NCBI GenBank assembly: GCA_963765625.1
Contig: CAVXXD010000012.1
Location: 124,001 to 188,000 of the forward strand
Direction of reading: 5' to 3'
DNA from: CAVXXD01 sp963765625
GTDB taxonomy: Bacteria > Actinomycetota > Geothermincolia > Geothermincolales > Geothermincolaceae
DNA: 64,000 bases
The notes beneath the pieces are model-generated. The model did no database searches, was not told the origin of the DNA, and saw only the letters and a program-made list of their open reading frames with translations. Position 1 is the stretch's first letter. Every line of letters begins with the position of its first letter. A program made the translations under genes and the position numbers. Below are positions 16,885 through 26,306 of this stretch, one piece after another.

Positions 16885-17994
16885 CTACGTTTCCGCCTCC
16901 AGGCCGGCCGGCTCCGGTCCTGCCTCCGCCCTGTGCCGCTCCTTCACCATCCACGCCGCGTAGGCCGGCACGCCCAGCAGCAGGGGCATCAGCCAGGTGA
17001 GGGCGCGGAAGAGCAGCACTCCTGCCACCACCGGGACCTCCAACCCTCCGGCCGCCACCAGCAGGGTGGTGAAGGAGGCCTCCGCGACACCCACGGCCCC
17101 CGGCGTGACCGGGATGGCCGAGATCAGGCGCACCAGGGCGAAAACCCCGAATACCTCCACCCAGGAGACGCCGCCGTCTCCCGTGGAGGGTACCCCCGAG
17201 AAGCGCAAACACATCAGCAGGACCCAGAAGGTCATGAGGTTGTTGAACAGCGCCATGGCCGAGAGGGGCAGCCAGCGGTCGCGGGCCACGCCCACCGCCT
17301 GGTCCCGCAGGTCCGCCAGCGCCTCGCCCCAGGTGGTGACGGGGCCTTTGTGAAAGAGGCGGAGGAACCAGGAGGCTACCCGGCCCGCCGCCTGGCCGAG
17401 GTGGAAGGCCAGGGAGCGTTTCCACAGGGCCAGGCCCAGTAGCACCAGGACGGCCAGGAGGATCGCCAGGCCGGCCAGGGTCCAGGAGAGCATCGACCCC
17501 GTCTCGTTGCCGGTCACCAGGAGCAGCAACACCGCCACCACCGGCAGCACCAGCTTGGCGAAAGTGTTCCACAGGCCGGAGACCCCCAGCATCAGCGAAT
17601 AGTCGGCCATCCCGAAGCCGTAAGAGTGGATGATGCCGTAACCCATGCCGATGGACCAGGCTCCGCCCAGGGGCAGGGTGCTGGAAAGAAGGTTCTGCGA
17701 GAGCATCAGCTGGGCGGCCTGCCGGTTGCGCAGGCCGGGCAGGGACACCTGGTTGATGGTCCAGGCGAGGGCCAGGTTGGCCAGAGTCGCGGCTACCAGC
17801 AAGGCCACCTGCCAGCCGCTCAAATCGCCCAGGGCCTTGAAGACGTCGCTGTAGCTGGCGAATTTCGGGAGGACGTAGACGAAGACCCCCGCGATGATGG
17901 CCAGGGACAGCGCGGTCATCAAGGCATACTTTAAACGGGACGGCCTGGGCCTGACGGTTAACTCGTCCGTTGTCCCCTCCGCGGTGTCCGTCAA
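16885..17994 (-). CDS. Lysylphosphatidylglycerol-synthase-type TM protein (UPF0104/AglD family, flippase-like)
   Basis: A 369-residue membrane protein with about eight membrane segments. The family motifs are LPLGGAWSIGMGYG in the middle and ISAIPVTPGAVGVAEASF near the end (the PGGxGxxE-type signature). The family includes the membrane part of MprF and AglD-type proteins involved in lipid flipping or glycolipid synthesis; no aminoacyl-transferase domain is present. The start is TTG at 17994 with GAGGAG five bases upstream. It stands alone. The exact substrate is unknown. Confidence 0.85.
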   Translation of the reverse strand: MTDTAEGTTDELTVRPRPSRLKYALMTALSLAIIAGVFVYVLPKFASYSDVFKALGDLSGWQVALLVAATLANLALAWTINQVSLPGLRNRQAAQLMLSQNLLSSTLPLGGAWSIGMGYGIIHSYGFGMADYSLMLGVSGLWNTFAKLVLPVVAVLLLLVTGNETGSMLSWTLAGLAILLAVLVLLGLALWKRSLAFHLGQAAGRVASWFLRLFHKGPVTTWGEALADLRDQAVGVARDRWLPLSAMALFNNLMTFWVLLMCLRFSGVPSTGDGGVSWVEVFGVFALVRLISAIPVTPGAVGVAEASFTTLLVAAGGLEVPVVAGVLLFRALTWLMPLLLGVPAYAAWMVKERHRAEAGPEPAGLEAET

Positions 17995-18097
17995 ATCAGC
18001 TCCTCCTCATGCCGGGTGGTCTTCTTCTTCCGTTCTTCTAAATAATCTGCAATTGTATTATAGAGGTGAGCATGGAAGTTAGACATGGGAGGAAGGC

Positions 18098-18832
18098 GTG
18101 GAGAGAGGGATAGGCGACCGGTACCAGCAGGACACCAGGTACACGCGGGAGAGCCTGCGCGACCACTCGACGCTGGACTGGGAGAACAAGCCACCCACCT
18201 ACAAGGAATACCCGGGGGTACCGCTCCTGGAGTTGCCCGCCCCGCTGCCGCGCTCCACCATGGACCTGGACGAGGTCCTGCGCTCGCGCCGCAGCGTGCG
18301 CCGGTTCACCCCGGGACATCTCACCCTCGAGCAGTTCGCCTACCTGCTCTGGGCCGCCACCGGCATCCAGAGAGAAGAAGAAGGCTACGCCTTCCGTACC
18401 GCCCCTTCCGCCGGCGCCCTGTACCCCGTCGAGACTTACGTGGTCGCCAACCGGGTGGAGGGCGTGCCTCCCGGGCTTCACCACTACTCCATAAGGCTTC
18501 ATGCCCTGGAAGAGCTGCGTGGTGGCGACCTCGGCGGGGACGTGGCGCGAGGGGCCCTGGGCCAGGCCATGTGCCGGGATGCCCCGGCCGTCCTGCTGTG
18601 GACCGGCGTCTTCCCCCGTTCCAAGTGGAAGTACCGTCAGCGCGCCTATCGCTACGTCTATCTCGACGCCGGCCACATCGGAGAGAACCTCTACCTGGCC
18701 GCGACCGCGTTGGGGCTGGGGTGCTGCACGGTCGGCGCCCTCTTCGACGACGAGCTCAATGCCCTGCTGGGAGTGGACGGCGAGGACGAAAGCATCCTCT
18801 ACCTGGCAGCCGTGGGGAACCCGGCGGACTGA
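18098..18832 (+). CDS. SagB-type nitroreductase/dehydrogenase
   Basis: A 244-residue FMN-dependent enzyme of the SagB family. Signature pieces are LRSRRSVRRFTP at the N-terminus of the fold, QFAYLLWAATGI, TAPSAGALYPVE, DAGHIGENLYLAATALGLG and a final AAVGNPA. Family members oxidise thiazolines in thiazole-peptide pathways, but many are stand-alone and of unknown function. No precursor peptide or cyclodehydratase is next to it, so a peptide-modifying role is not supported. The start is GTG at 18098 with GGGAGG upstream. Confidence 0.9.
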   Translation: MERGIGDRYQQDTRYTRESLRDHSTLDWENKPPTYKEYPGVPLLELPAPLPRSTMDLDEVLRSRRSVRRFTPGHLTLEQFAYLLWAATGIQREEEGYAFRTAPSAGALYPVETYVVANRVEGVPPGLHHYSIRLHALEELRGGDLGGDVARGALGQAMCRDAPAVLLWTGVFPRSKWKYRQRAYRYVYLDAGHIGENLYLAATALGLGCCTVGALFDDELNALLGVDGEDESILYLAAVGNPAD

Positions 18833-18906
18833 CGGACAGTCTGATAAAATCGTCATGATGGAATTTACCCGGAACGGGAGTACGGCACCAACAAGGAGGA
18901 ACTAGA

Positions 18907-20505
18907 ATGGTGAAGAAACGGGACAAGCGCTCTCGGGCTTGCGGGAACTTGACGGTAACCGCGATATTACTGCTGCTGGCGGCCCTGCTGGCCGTTCCGG
19001 TTTCATGTGGTTCGGGCGACCAGGCTGCCGACCAGGCCGGGGAGGCTTTCAGCGAGGAGACCCAGCAGTCGATCGAGAAGATCATCACCGACGCCATGGC
19101 CGCGGAGAACATTCCCGGCGTCATCGTGGGCGTCTGGGTGCCGGGGCAGGGTACCTGGGTGGGCGCGCGCGGCGAAGCCGACACCGCCACCGGCGATGTC
19201 ATGGACCCGGCCTTCACGGTCCGCATCGCCTCCAACACCAAGACCTACACCGCCACGGCCGTCCTCCAGCTGGTGGATGAAGGACTGCTCTCACTCGAGG
19301 ATACCCTGGACAAGTATGTGCCGCGGATACCCAACGCCGACCGCATCACCGTCCGCCAGCTCCTGAACATGACCGGGGGCATTTACAGCTACTCGGAGGA
19401 CGAGGAGTTCGGCCGCGTTTTCGACACCGAGCCTCTGAAGGTCTGGACCGACCAGGAGATCCTGGATATTGTCCTGGCCCACCAGCCCGACTTCGAGCCC
19501 GGCGCTGGCTGGCACTACTCTGACTCCAACTACTATCTGCTGGGAATGATAATCGAGCAGGTGACCGGCAACCCGGTGGAATCCGAGATCGGGGACCGTG
19601 TCATCGACCGCCTCGGGCTGGCCGGCACCTGGTTTCCCACCGGGCCGGACATGCCCGGCACCTATGCCCATGGTTATATGCCCGCGGGAGACAACGGCTC
19701 GATCACCGAAATGACCCGCATCGACCCTTCCGCCCCCTGGACCGGGGGCGCCATGGTCTCCAACCTGGAGGATATGAAGACCTACGTGGAAGCGCTGGCG
19801 CGCGGAGACCTCCTCAGCCCGGCCATGCAGGCGGAGCGGCTGCAGCTCGTGGACGTGCCCGAAAGCGGCATAGGGTACGGGCTGGGTATCGCCTCGATCA
19901 AGGGTTTTCTGGGGCACACCGGGGCCATCAACGGCTACAACTCGGTCCTGTTCAGCGACCCGGATACCGGCTCCACCCTGGTGGTCATCGCCAACAAGTC
20001 TACCAATTCCTCCTCCGAAGCAGTGGGCATCTTCATCGAGCTGGGCCGGCTTCTTTTCCCCGAACGGTTCCCCAAGGCGGCCGGTGCTCAGGCAGCCGGC
20101 GGGCAGGAGGCCGCGGCGGGACAGCAGGGGGATTCCGGGCACGGGGACCAGCAGGCAGGGCAGGCGGGTGACCATGGCAATGCCAAGGTCGAGATGGAAC
20201 GCGAGCTCCACGGGCAGGTCAGGGAATACCCCGGGTCGAGGGAGGATAACTCCGCCGCTGCCCTGGATAAGTTGGAAGAAGCCGGCGGGGACTGGATACT
20301 AATAACCCGGGATGCCCTGGACAGGGTGGCCGAGTTCTACCGCCACGAGCTCCGGTCTAAGAAGGGCTTCACGGAGGAAAGCTCCTCCGGTTCCGTGAAG
20401 TTTTCTTTTAATGAAAATGACGGTGGGACCGTCACCTTGGTGGTCACGCAGGCCGGTTCCAGCAAGGAAGACGGCACCCATGTCATCATCTCCGTCTCGG
20501 ATTGA
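18907..20505 (+). CDS. Lipoprotein serine hydrolase, class C beta-lactamase/PBP4* family
   Basis: A 532-residue exported lipoprotein: basic start, hydrophobic stretch and lipobox VPVSC with the lipidated Cys near 33. The hydrolase domain has S109-N-T-K112 (SxxK), Y204-S-D in YSDSNYYLLG (D where YxN has N, a known variant in this family) and H337-T-G as the third motif. After about residue 390 comes a low-complexity AAGGQEA..QQG linker and a C-terminal alpha/beta domain of about 100 residues (AALDKLEEAGGDWILITRD). Likely a peptidase or esterase acting on the cell wall or on secreted substrates. It has an AAGGAGG site seven bases upstream. Confidence 0.88.
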   Translation: MVKKRDKRSRACGNLTVTAILLLLAALLAVPVSCGSGDQAADQAGEAFSEETQQSIEKIITDAMAAENIPGVIVGVWVPGQGTWVGARGEADTATGDVMDPAFTVRIASNTKTYTATAVLQLVDEGLLSLEDTLDKYVPRIPNADRITVRQLLNMTGGIYSYSEDEEFGRVFDTEPLKVWTDQEILDIVLAHQPDFEPGAGWHYSDSNYYLLGMIIEQVTGNPVESEIGDRVIDRLGLAGTWFPTGPDMPGTYAHGYMPAGDNGSITEMTRIDPSAPWTGGAMVSNLEDMKTYVEALARGDLLSPAMQAERLQLVDVPESGIGYGLGIASIKGFLGHTGAINGYNSVLFSDPDTGSTLVVIANKSTNSSSEAVGIFIELGRLLFPERFPKAAGAQAAGGQEAAAGQQGDSGHGDQQAGQAGDHGNAKVEMERELHGQVREYPGSREDNSAAALDKLEEAGGDWILITRDALDRVAEFYRHELRSKKGFTEESSSGSVKFSFNENDGGTVTLVVTQAGSSKEDGTHVIISVSD

Positions 20506-20576
20506 CGGCCCCGGGTGCAACTCAGGGTTTAATTTGAAGCCGAAATGGACGATATAGTCGTCTAAGGAGTATGAAA

Positions 20577-21650
20577 ATGACGCGGAAACGAGCTTTTGCA
20601 ACGATGCTGGCGCTGGCCCTGTTCCTGGCCTTCATGCTGCCTGCGGCTACCACCGGGAGTCCCGCCCAGGCGGCAACCCTGGAGGAGAAGCAGGCCGAAG
20701 CCGCTCGCATCCAGGCGCAGCTCGACGAGATCAAAAAGCAGGGCGACCAGCTGGCCGCGGAGTACTCCCAGATGCTGTCCGAGCTCGACTCGATCCGTTT
20801 CCTCATCAGCGATAACAAGGAGAAGCTGAACAAGGCCCAGAACGACTATGAGCAGGCCAAGCAGGTGCTGAGCAGCCGCATCCGGGCCATCTACATCGCC
20901 GGGGAGATCGACTCGGTGGAGGTATTGCTGGAGGCCACCTCCCTGGATGACATGCTCAGCCGCTACGATTTCCTGAACAGCATCGCCAACCAGGACCTGG
21001 ACATCTTCAAGGAAATGAAGGAACTGCGCCGCGAGATCGCCGTACGCCAGCGTGACCTGGAAGACCAGGAGGTACGCCAGCGCACGGAGGTGGCGCGGAT
21101 GCAGCAGAAGCAGGCGGAACTGCAGGCCTCCCTGGCCGCCCAGGAGAGCCTGCTGGCCGGGGTCAACGCCGAGGTGTTGGAGTTGCTGGCATCGTACGGC
21201 TCCACCGTCAGCGACGGGTCCGCCAGTACTTCGGTCACCATCAACGGCCCCTTCGCCTTCCCGGCGGCGGGCCCCCACTCCTTCTCCAACGACTGGCACC
21301 AGCCACGCGGCGGCGGCACCCGCCAGCACATGGGATGCGACATCATGGCCTCCATGGGCACACCCGCGGTGGCTTGCGTCAACGGCACCATAACCGTGGT
21401 GACGGAAGGGGGCAATGCCGGCAAGTACCTGCGCCTGACCATGGAGGGGAGTTCCACCTTCTTCTATTACATGCATATGCAGGACATCACCGTCAGCGTG
21501 GGCCAGAAGGTGCAGGCCGGTCAGCTGGTGGGGCACGTGGGCGACACCGGCAACGCCAGGGGCGGCCCCGCCCATATCCACTTCGAGGTCCACCCCGGGG
21601 GCGGGGCGGCCGTCAATCCCTACCCGCTGCTCAAGCAGTTCGACCGCTGA
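20577..21650 (+). CDS. EnvC/NlpD-like murein hydrolase activator, M23 peptidase
   Basis: An exported 357-residue protein. The signal peptide ends near PAQA, a long coiled coil follows (about residues 30-205, with EEKQAEAARIQAQLDEI), then an M23 metallopeptidase domain with the zinc ligands HxxxD in RQHMGCD and HxH in HIHFEVHP. Since these ligands are present it may be an active endopeptidase and not just an activator. ATG at 20577 is preferred to the one at 20571 because AAGGAG lies seven bases before it. This architecture is typical of cell-division and daughter-cell separation hydrolases. The last 20 bases overlap the convergent SDR gene. Confidence 0.9.
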   Translation: MTRKRAFATMLALALFLAFMLPAATTGSPAQAATLEEKQAEAARIQAQLDEIKKQGDQLAAEYSQMLSELDSIRFLISDNKEKLNKAQNDYEQAKQVLSSRIRAIYIAGEIDSVEVLLEATSLDDMLSRYDFLNSIANQDLDIFKEMKELRREIAVRQRDLEDQEVRQRTEVARMQQKQAELQASLAAQESLLAGVNAEVLELLASYGSTVSDGSASTSVTINGPFAFPAAGPHSFSNDWHQPRGGGTRQHMGCDIMASMGTPAVACVNGTITVVTEGGNAGKYLRLTMEGSSTFFYYMHMQDITVSVGQKVQAGQLVGHVGDTGNARGGPAHIHFEVHPGGGAAVNPYPLLKQFDR

Positions 21651-22443
21651 GCCGGGCGACCAGCCTGTCGATCAGCTCCGACCCCAGCATGACCACCGGC
21701 CGCGGCAGGTCGAAGAAGTAGCCCCATCAGGCGGTTGGCCCTGCCCGGGATGAACACCACTCTGCCTCGCCAGCCCCGCTCCAGGGCGCGCAGTGACTCC
21801 TCCACCACGTCCTCCGGGCTCATCCACATCCACTCCGGTATGTGGGAGAGATCCATGGCCAGGCCGTCGTGGAAAGAAGTGTGGGTGAAGCCGGGGCAGA
21901 GCGCCTGCACGCGCACGCCGGTCCCCCGGAGCTCCAGCGAGAGGGTTTCGGTGAAGGCCACCGTGAAGGCCTTGGAGGCGTTGTAGACGGCGTTGCCGCG
22001 GAGAGGGGAAGAAGGCGGCCATGGAGGAGACGTTGATGATGCCGCCCCCGCCCCGCTCGATCATCCCGGGCAGGGCGGCGCGGGTGAGGCGCGTCACCGC
22101 CAGGTCGTGCACGCGCACTTCCTCCACCTGGCGCTCGATGTCCGTGTCGACGAAGTGCCCCTCGACGGCGTAGCCGGCGTTGTTGACCAGCAGAGCCAGG
22201 TGAGGCAGACTCCTCGATGTGCCGCGCCAGCCGGGCGGTGTCTCTGTCCGAGGAGAGGTCGGCCGGGAACACCTCGGCCTGGATGCCGTGGCGCGACTCC
22301 AGCTCCTCCGCCAGCTTCTCCAGCAGCTCCCGCCGCCGTGCCGTCAGGACGAGGTCGAAGCCCCTCCGGGCGAGGGTGCGGCAGAAGGCCTCCCCGATGC
22401 CCGACGACGCTCCCGTCACCACCACCGTCCCTATCGTACCCAC
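21631..22443 (-). CDS. Short-chain dehydrogenase with three frame breaks
   Basis: The gene starts at GTG 22443 (AAGGAG six bases upstream) with VVVTGASSGIGEAFCRTLARRG. It carries on through a frame break near 22205 to the NAG region and INVSSMAAF, another near 22000 before YNASKAF (YxxxK), and ETLSLELRGTGVRVQALCPG. A third break near 21725 is needed to read the end, and the restored frame stops at 21631. About 270 residues when corrected, normal for the DltE/YqjQ-like group that reduces carbonyls. All motifs survive, so the breaks are probably sequence errors. It overlaps the M23 gene tail to tail. Confidence 0.8.
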
Positions 22444-22459
22444 GTGAGCTCCTTTCCCG

Positions 22460-22903
22460 TTACGGATTCACCGCCACATGCTTGCGGTTGCGCGGGTCTA
22501 CGGCTACCCTGACCACCGCTCCCGGTTGGAAAGCGGGGATGTCGAAGCGGTTGACGGCGCATTTCGTCCAGACCTGGTAGGGCTCCGAGCCGTCGCGCGG
22601 CCGCACTTCCAGCAGCAGTTTAGCCACCGGATAGTTGCCCTGCAGGGTGATGCCCGTCTCCTTCACCTCCAGGATGACCGCTTCCGCCGGTTCTCCCCGT
22701 TTGAGGATGTTGAACCTCCTGGCTTCGCTGGCGAAGAAAAACCAGAAGCAGAAGATTACCAGGGCGGTAGTCAAAGCCACCAGGACGATCCCCGTGACCC
22801 CCGACGTCAGCACCAGCATCACGAAGACGCCCAGGACCACCACCGCTACGATGATCAGAGATATCTGGTTGATCAGCCCTAGACGTTTGAACAGCTCTAA
22901 CAT
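22460..22903 (-). CDS. Membrane protein with a single YDP-type beta domain
   Basis: Starting at the ATG at 22903 it encodes 147 residues: two membrane segments (ISLIIVAVVVLGVFVMLVL and VALTTALVIFCFWFFF), then a beta-rich domain with RGEPAEAVILEVKETGITL, KLLLEVRPRDG and FQPGAVVRVAVDPRN. The same domain, once or twice, is found in the genes at 48813 and 49887. A longer upstream reading frame exists in this frame but is antisense-like to the next gene and is left out. It resembles DUF3592-type domains; no function known. Upstream neighbour on the same strand is the zinc-ribbon protein at 22960. Confidence 0.75.
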   Translation of the reverse strand: MLELFKRLGLINQISLIIVAVVVLGVFVMLVLTSGVTGIVLVALTTALVIFCFWFFFASEARRFNILKRGEPAEAVILEVKETGITLQGNYPVAKLLLEVRPRDGSEPYQVWTKCAVNRFDIPAFQPGAVVRVAVDPRNRKHVAVNP

Positions 22904-22959
22904 TGAGCACGCCCCCTCGATGCGAACGGACCGGATGCCCTGCCGCGGTTCGCGCCCGG

Positions 22960-23454
22960 CTATCGCGTGTGTTCTTTGATTATCGCACAGGCGCGGCGCA
23001 CGTTGTTGCGCCAGGCGGCGATGGAAATCTCTCGCTCGGACTCGCCCTCGCGGTACCTGACGCTCAGCACCTCCAGAAGGGCGATGGGTGACGGATGCCG
23101 GCACACATCCGCCGAGATGATGGAGGGGTAGGGTATCTGGAGCGGCAGGCGCACGCCCCAGGGGTACCTCAGCGCCGGGACGGAAAAGAAGCCGAAGCTG
23201 GTGTTGGCGACCAGGCAGAGCCTGATGTCGGTCAGTTCCATCACGAAGCAGTTGCGCCGGTGCAGCTTCCAGATGGAATATGGCCCGACGCAGGCCTCGA
23301 CGCCGAAGGGGCCGAAGGAGAAGAGCAGGGTTTCCCGGTCCTGCCGCGCGGCGGCCTCGGCTCCGGCGGAGGCCTGACGGCCCAGGCCGTGCCCGCACAA
23401 CGGGCAGCGCCCGCTCATCGACCAGACATCCTCACCGCAATTAGCGCATATCAT
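22960..23454 (-). CDS. Zinc-ribbon plus PH-like domain protein, unknown function
   Basis: A 164-residue protein starting ICANCGEDVWSMSGRCPLCG, a clear four-cysteine zinc ribbon, followed by a linker and a domain with LLFSFGPFGVEACVG and FVMELTDIRLCLVA that looks like the bacterial PH-like domains used to read lipids or proteins. Near the end, RYREGESEREISIAAWRN. Unrecognised beyond that. It lies 56 bases upstream of the membrane protein at 22460 on the same strand, so the two may be one transcript. Confidence 0.7.
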   Translation of the reverse strand: MICANCGEDVWSMSGRCPLCGHGLGRQASAGAEAAARQDRETLLFSFGPFGVEACVGPYSIWKLHRRNCFVMELTDIRLCLVANTSFGFFSVPALRYPWGVRLPLQIPYPSIISADVCRHPSPIALLEVLSVRYREGESEREISIAAWRNNVRRACAIIKEHTR

Positions 23455-23615
23455 GTTTCTGATATTAGCAAGGACTGGATCAAACAGCCAAACAGGGTAC
23501 GCAGGATTCTCGCGGCCAACGTCGAAATCCAGGTTAAGACCGGGATATGTACAAGCGAAAAAGGTGTTGATTTATACCGGACGGAGCAGGTCCGGGCAGT
23601 TGAAGGGAGTTGCTG

Positions 23616-24185
23616 ATGGAAGGTTCTTTTGTCGTACGTAACTGGGTTTCCATGCTCGTCAAAGGGCTCCTGGGAGTGATTTTCGGGGTGATCCTGATGG
23701 TCTGGCCACGGGAGACCGTCAGCGCCATCATCACCATATTCGGCATCTTCTCGCTGCTGATCGGGGTCATCTTCGCCATCGCTTTCTTCATGGAGGTGTC
23801 GCATAAGGAGAAATGGGGCATGTCCCTGGCCCTGGCCCTGGTCTTCATCTTCCTGGGCTCCCTGGCCATCGCCCGGACCGAGACGACCTTCGTCGTCTTC
23901 ATGTTCCTGCTGGTGGCATGGCTGATAGCGGCGGGCGCCATCGAGATCGCCGCCGGCCAAGCCATGGGCCCGGAGTTCAAGTACCGCTGGCTCCTGGTGG
24001 TCAAAGGGATCATCTCCATCCTCGTCGCCCTCGGCCTGATGCTGTTCACCGCGCCCACCCTCAAACTGCTGGTCTTCATCTACGGCATCACCATCGTAGT
24101 GATGGGGCTGATTGACATCTTCATGAGCTTCTCGGTACGCAAGTTCTACAAAGAAGGCGGCGAGGTAGTCGTAGTCGCTGATTAA
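23616..24185 (+). CDS. HdeD/DUF308-family membrane protein
   Basis: A 189-residue protein with six membrane segments arranged as three pairs, each with the HdeD-like pattern (LLGVIFGVILMVWPRETVS; LGSLAIARTETTFVV; ISILVALGLMLFTAPTLKL). HdeD is an acid-resistance membrane protein in E. coli; in other bacteria the family's role is not known. ATG at 23616 is used because GAAGGGA lies seven bases upstream; a TTG two codons earlier is also in frame. Gene stands alone. Confidence 0.88.
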   Translation: MEGSFVVRNWVSMLVKGLLGVIFGVILMVWPRETVSAIITIFGIFSLLIGVIFAIAFFMEVSHKEKWGMSLALALVFIFLGSLAIARTETTFVVFMFLLVAWLIAAGAIEIAAGQAMGPEFKYRWLLVVKGIISILVALGLMLFTAPTLKLLVFIYGITIVVMGLIDIFMSFSVRKFYKEGGEVVVVAD

Positions 24186-24359
24186 AGAAGCTACCGCGGA
24201 TCGGTTAGTACGGACCTGAGGGTCGAGGACCGAAGGGTCGGGTTTTTTAAGGAGGGGCCCGGCCCTTCAGCATTTTCCTCAAAAAGGAGATGTTGGCGGG
24301 AAGATGACGGCGAGAAAAGTCATCGCGGCGGCTGCCCTGGCGCTCTCCGCCTCAGCCCA
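24186..24359. other. Intergenic region with weak terminator-like hairpin and an abortive gene start
   Basis: GACC-GAAG-GGTC followed by GGG and six T at about 24224-24246 could be a weak terminator for the HdeD-like gene (stem only four bases). At 24288-24350 an AAGGAG site precedes ATG 24304 and a signal-peptide-like start (MTARKVIAAAALALSASA), but the frame then runs antisense to the sensor gene, so no complete gene is supported. Confidence 0.35.
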
Positions 24360-25820
24360 TCAGGCGGGTGAGGCTTCATCCTTCCGCCCGTCATCCCTGG
24401 GCGCCAGCATGGTGATGGCGCAGTTCTCCCCATTGAGCTCGGTGAGGACCGATGAAGCGGAAAGGCTGAGGATGTCCCCCTGCTTGTTGCGGATACGTAC
24501 TTCCACGTCCCTGAAACCGCCGCGCTCCATCAACCCGCCGACCACCTTGTCGCGCTCGTCGAGCGAAGGGGAGAGTCCCAGCTCCACGGTGGTGCGCCCG
24601 ATCAGGTACTCGCGCGGATAACCGGTGAGGTCGGCGTATCCGGGGTTGACGTCGATCAGGCGCCCCCCGGGCATGGCGGTGATGCAGATGGCCAGGGGGT
24701 TGGCGTCGAACACCTTCAGGAACCTCTCCTCCGAAGCTCTCAGGGCCTCCTCCGCCTGCTTGCGCTCGCTGATGTCGCGTTCGATGGCCATCACCATTTT
24801 CCGGCCCTCGAGCTCGATCAGGTTGGCGCTGACTTCAACCGGGACGTGCTTGCCGTTCTTGGTGGTCAGGACCAGTTCGTACACGGTCCTCCTCTTGTCC
24901 GACAGACTGCCGAGATAGTCCCTGAAAGCATCGAGGCAGTCCGGGGACACGAGGTCCATACGGCTCATCTTCATGAGTTTGTCGCGGCTGTAGCCGGTGA
25001 CGGCGCAAGCCCGGTCGTTCACCTCAAGGAACTCGCATGGTTCCATATCTTCGTCAACGCGATAGACGTAGATGGCGTCGTTGCCGCTATTGAAGATGGT
25101 GTGGTAGAGTTCCTCGCTGTCGCGCAGGGATTTCTCCAGCGTCCGGCGGCTCTGAAGCTGCTCGATCCAGCGGTTGAGGGTGGAGGTGGCGTCGTCGGCG
25201 ATCCTCAGGAACTGGTCCGGCGGGATGTAGTAGAAGTTGTCGTAAGCCTCGGTCCCCAGGACCACGATGGGGTGGGTGGAGATGACGTCGAGGAGGACGC
25301 GGCTGTCGAAGCACCAGCGGTCGTACTGGCAGAGGCCGATCACCTTGCTGGGGGGCAAGAAGTCGTTGAGCCTGGCCTCGTACTCCACCAGCCGGTCCGA
25401 ACCGGGCTGCCCCCGCAGTACCCAGGTCATCTCCCCGGTCACCCGCATGGCCGAGTAGCCCTCGCTCAAGGCTTGCCTCTCGTTCTGGCGTAGCAGCTCG
25501 ATCATGGCGGCGGGGTCGAAGTAGCCTTCCAGCAGGTAGGAGTCCTCGGCTGTGAGGATGGAGAACTGGCCCGACGCCAGGTATTCATCAGCCGCAAGCC
25601 CCGACTTCTCCATGTACTCCAGGATCACGCCCGCGGTGTGGGAGTCGACGATATAGACGACCTTCTGGTGCTGCTCCAGCCCCTCGCTTATGAACTTGGT
25701 GAGCAGTTCCTGGTGCTGATGCTCCGTTTCGTAGAGGATGCAGAGGTGGTCGCCGGGCTTGAGATTCGAGATGTCGAGGACACCCGTGGGCGGGTGTCCA
25801 TGCGCATGGTCTTCGGGCAA
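24360..25820 (-). CDS. MEDS-PAS-PAS sensory protein without visible output domain
   Basis: A 486-residue cytoplasmic protein. Residues about 15-185 form a MEDS domain (LKPGDHLCILYETEHQHQEL, ending CQYDRWCF), known from DcmR and methanogen sensors. A coiled linker is followed by PAS 1 (SEELYHTIFNSGNDAIYV, residues about 240-355, ending in the PAC-type IERDISERKQAEEAL) and PAS 2 (SEERFLKVFDANPLAICI, about 365-475). It stops directly after PAS 2, with no histidine kinase, GGDEF or HTH part. It either works by protein contact or its output domain is on another protein. TTG start at 25820 with AAAGGAG upstream. Confidence 0.88.
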   Translation of the reverse strand: MPEDHAHGHPPTGVLDISNLKPGDHLCILYETEHQHQELLTKFISEGLEQHQKVVYIVDSHTAGVILEYMEKSGLAADEYLASGQFSILTAEDSYLLEGYFDPAAMIELLRQNERQALSEGYSAMRVTGEMTWVLRGQPGSDRLVEYEARLNDFLPPSKVIGLCQYDRWCFDSRVLLDVISTHPIVVLGTEAYDNFYYIPPDQFLRIADDATSTLNRWIEQLQSRRTLEKSLRDSEELYHTIFNSGNDAIYVYRVDEDMEPCEFLEVNDRACAVTGYSRDKLMKMSRMDLVSPDCLDAFRDYLGSLSDKRRTVYELVLTTKNGKHVPVEVSANLIELEGRKMVMAIERDISERKQAEEALRASEERFLKVFDANPLAICITAMPGGRLIDVNPGYADLTGYPREYLIGRTTVELGLSPSLDERDKVVGGLMERGGFRDVEVRIRNKQGDILSLSASSVLTELNGENCAITMLAPRDDGRKDEASPA

Positions 25821-25936
25821 GTCGGCTCCTTTCCTCTGGCATAGTTATACCCCGCGATCGGTATCATTTATCCTATCACTGGGAAGGTTGCTGGTATAAG
25901 CTTTTAAATCGGGATGCCATGGTTGAAAGGAGCGTC

Positions 25937-26306
25937 ATGGAGCGCGACAGGTTCGAGTCTTTAGTGGAAGAAGCCCTCGAGGAGTTCCCCGAGGAGTTCC
26001 AGCGCCTGCTGGAAAACCTGGCGGTGGTGGTGGAAGACATGGTCTCCTCCGCGGATGCGGCGCGCCTCGGGCTGAACAGCCCCATGCAGCTGCTGGGGCT
26101 GTACAGCGGGGTTCCCTTCACCCAGTGGGGGCAGGGGTTACTACCAGGGGCCGCCCGACGTCATCCACATCTACCGCCTGCCCATAATGGCGGAAGCCCG
26201 TACGCCGTCCGAGATCAAGGACAAGGTGCGGGCAGTCGTAAGGCACGAGATCGGCCACCGCGCCGGACTGGGTGAGGAGCGCCTGCGCGAGCTCGGCGTC
26301 TACTGA
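25937..26306 (+). CDS. Zincin-like metallopeptidase (minimal HExxH protein), one frame break
   Basis: A small protein of about 122 residues when corrected. It starts MERDRFESLVEEALEEFPEE, has the conserved YSGVPFTQWGQG, then an extra T near 26138 shifts the frame. It continues YYQGPPDVIHIYRLPI and ends with VRHEIGHRAGLGEERLRELG. The HEIGH plus G and E downstream are zinc-binding features of the metallopeptidase family formerly called DUF1025. Members are cytoplasmic single-domain zincins of unknown substrate. AAAGGA upstream of the ATG at 25937 supports the start. Confidence 0.82.

Noticed and set aside
24304..24360. A signal-peptide-like gene start with good SD
   Set aside because: The frame becomes antisense to the sensor gene after about 18 codons; too little to call a gene, though a truncated remnant is possible.
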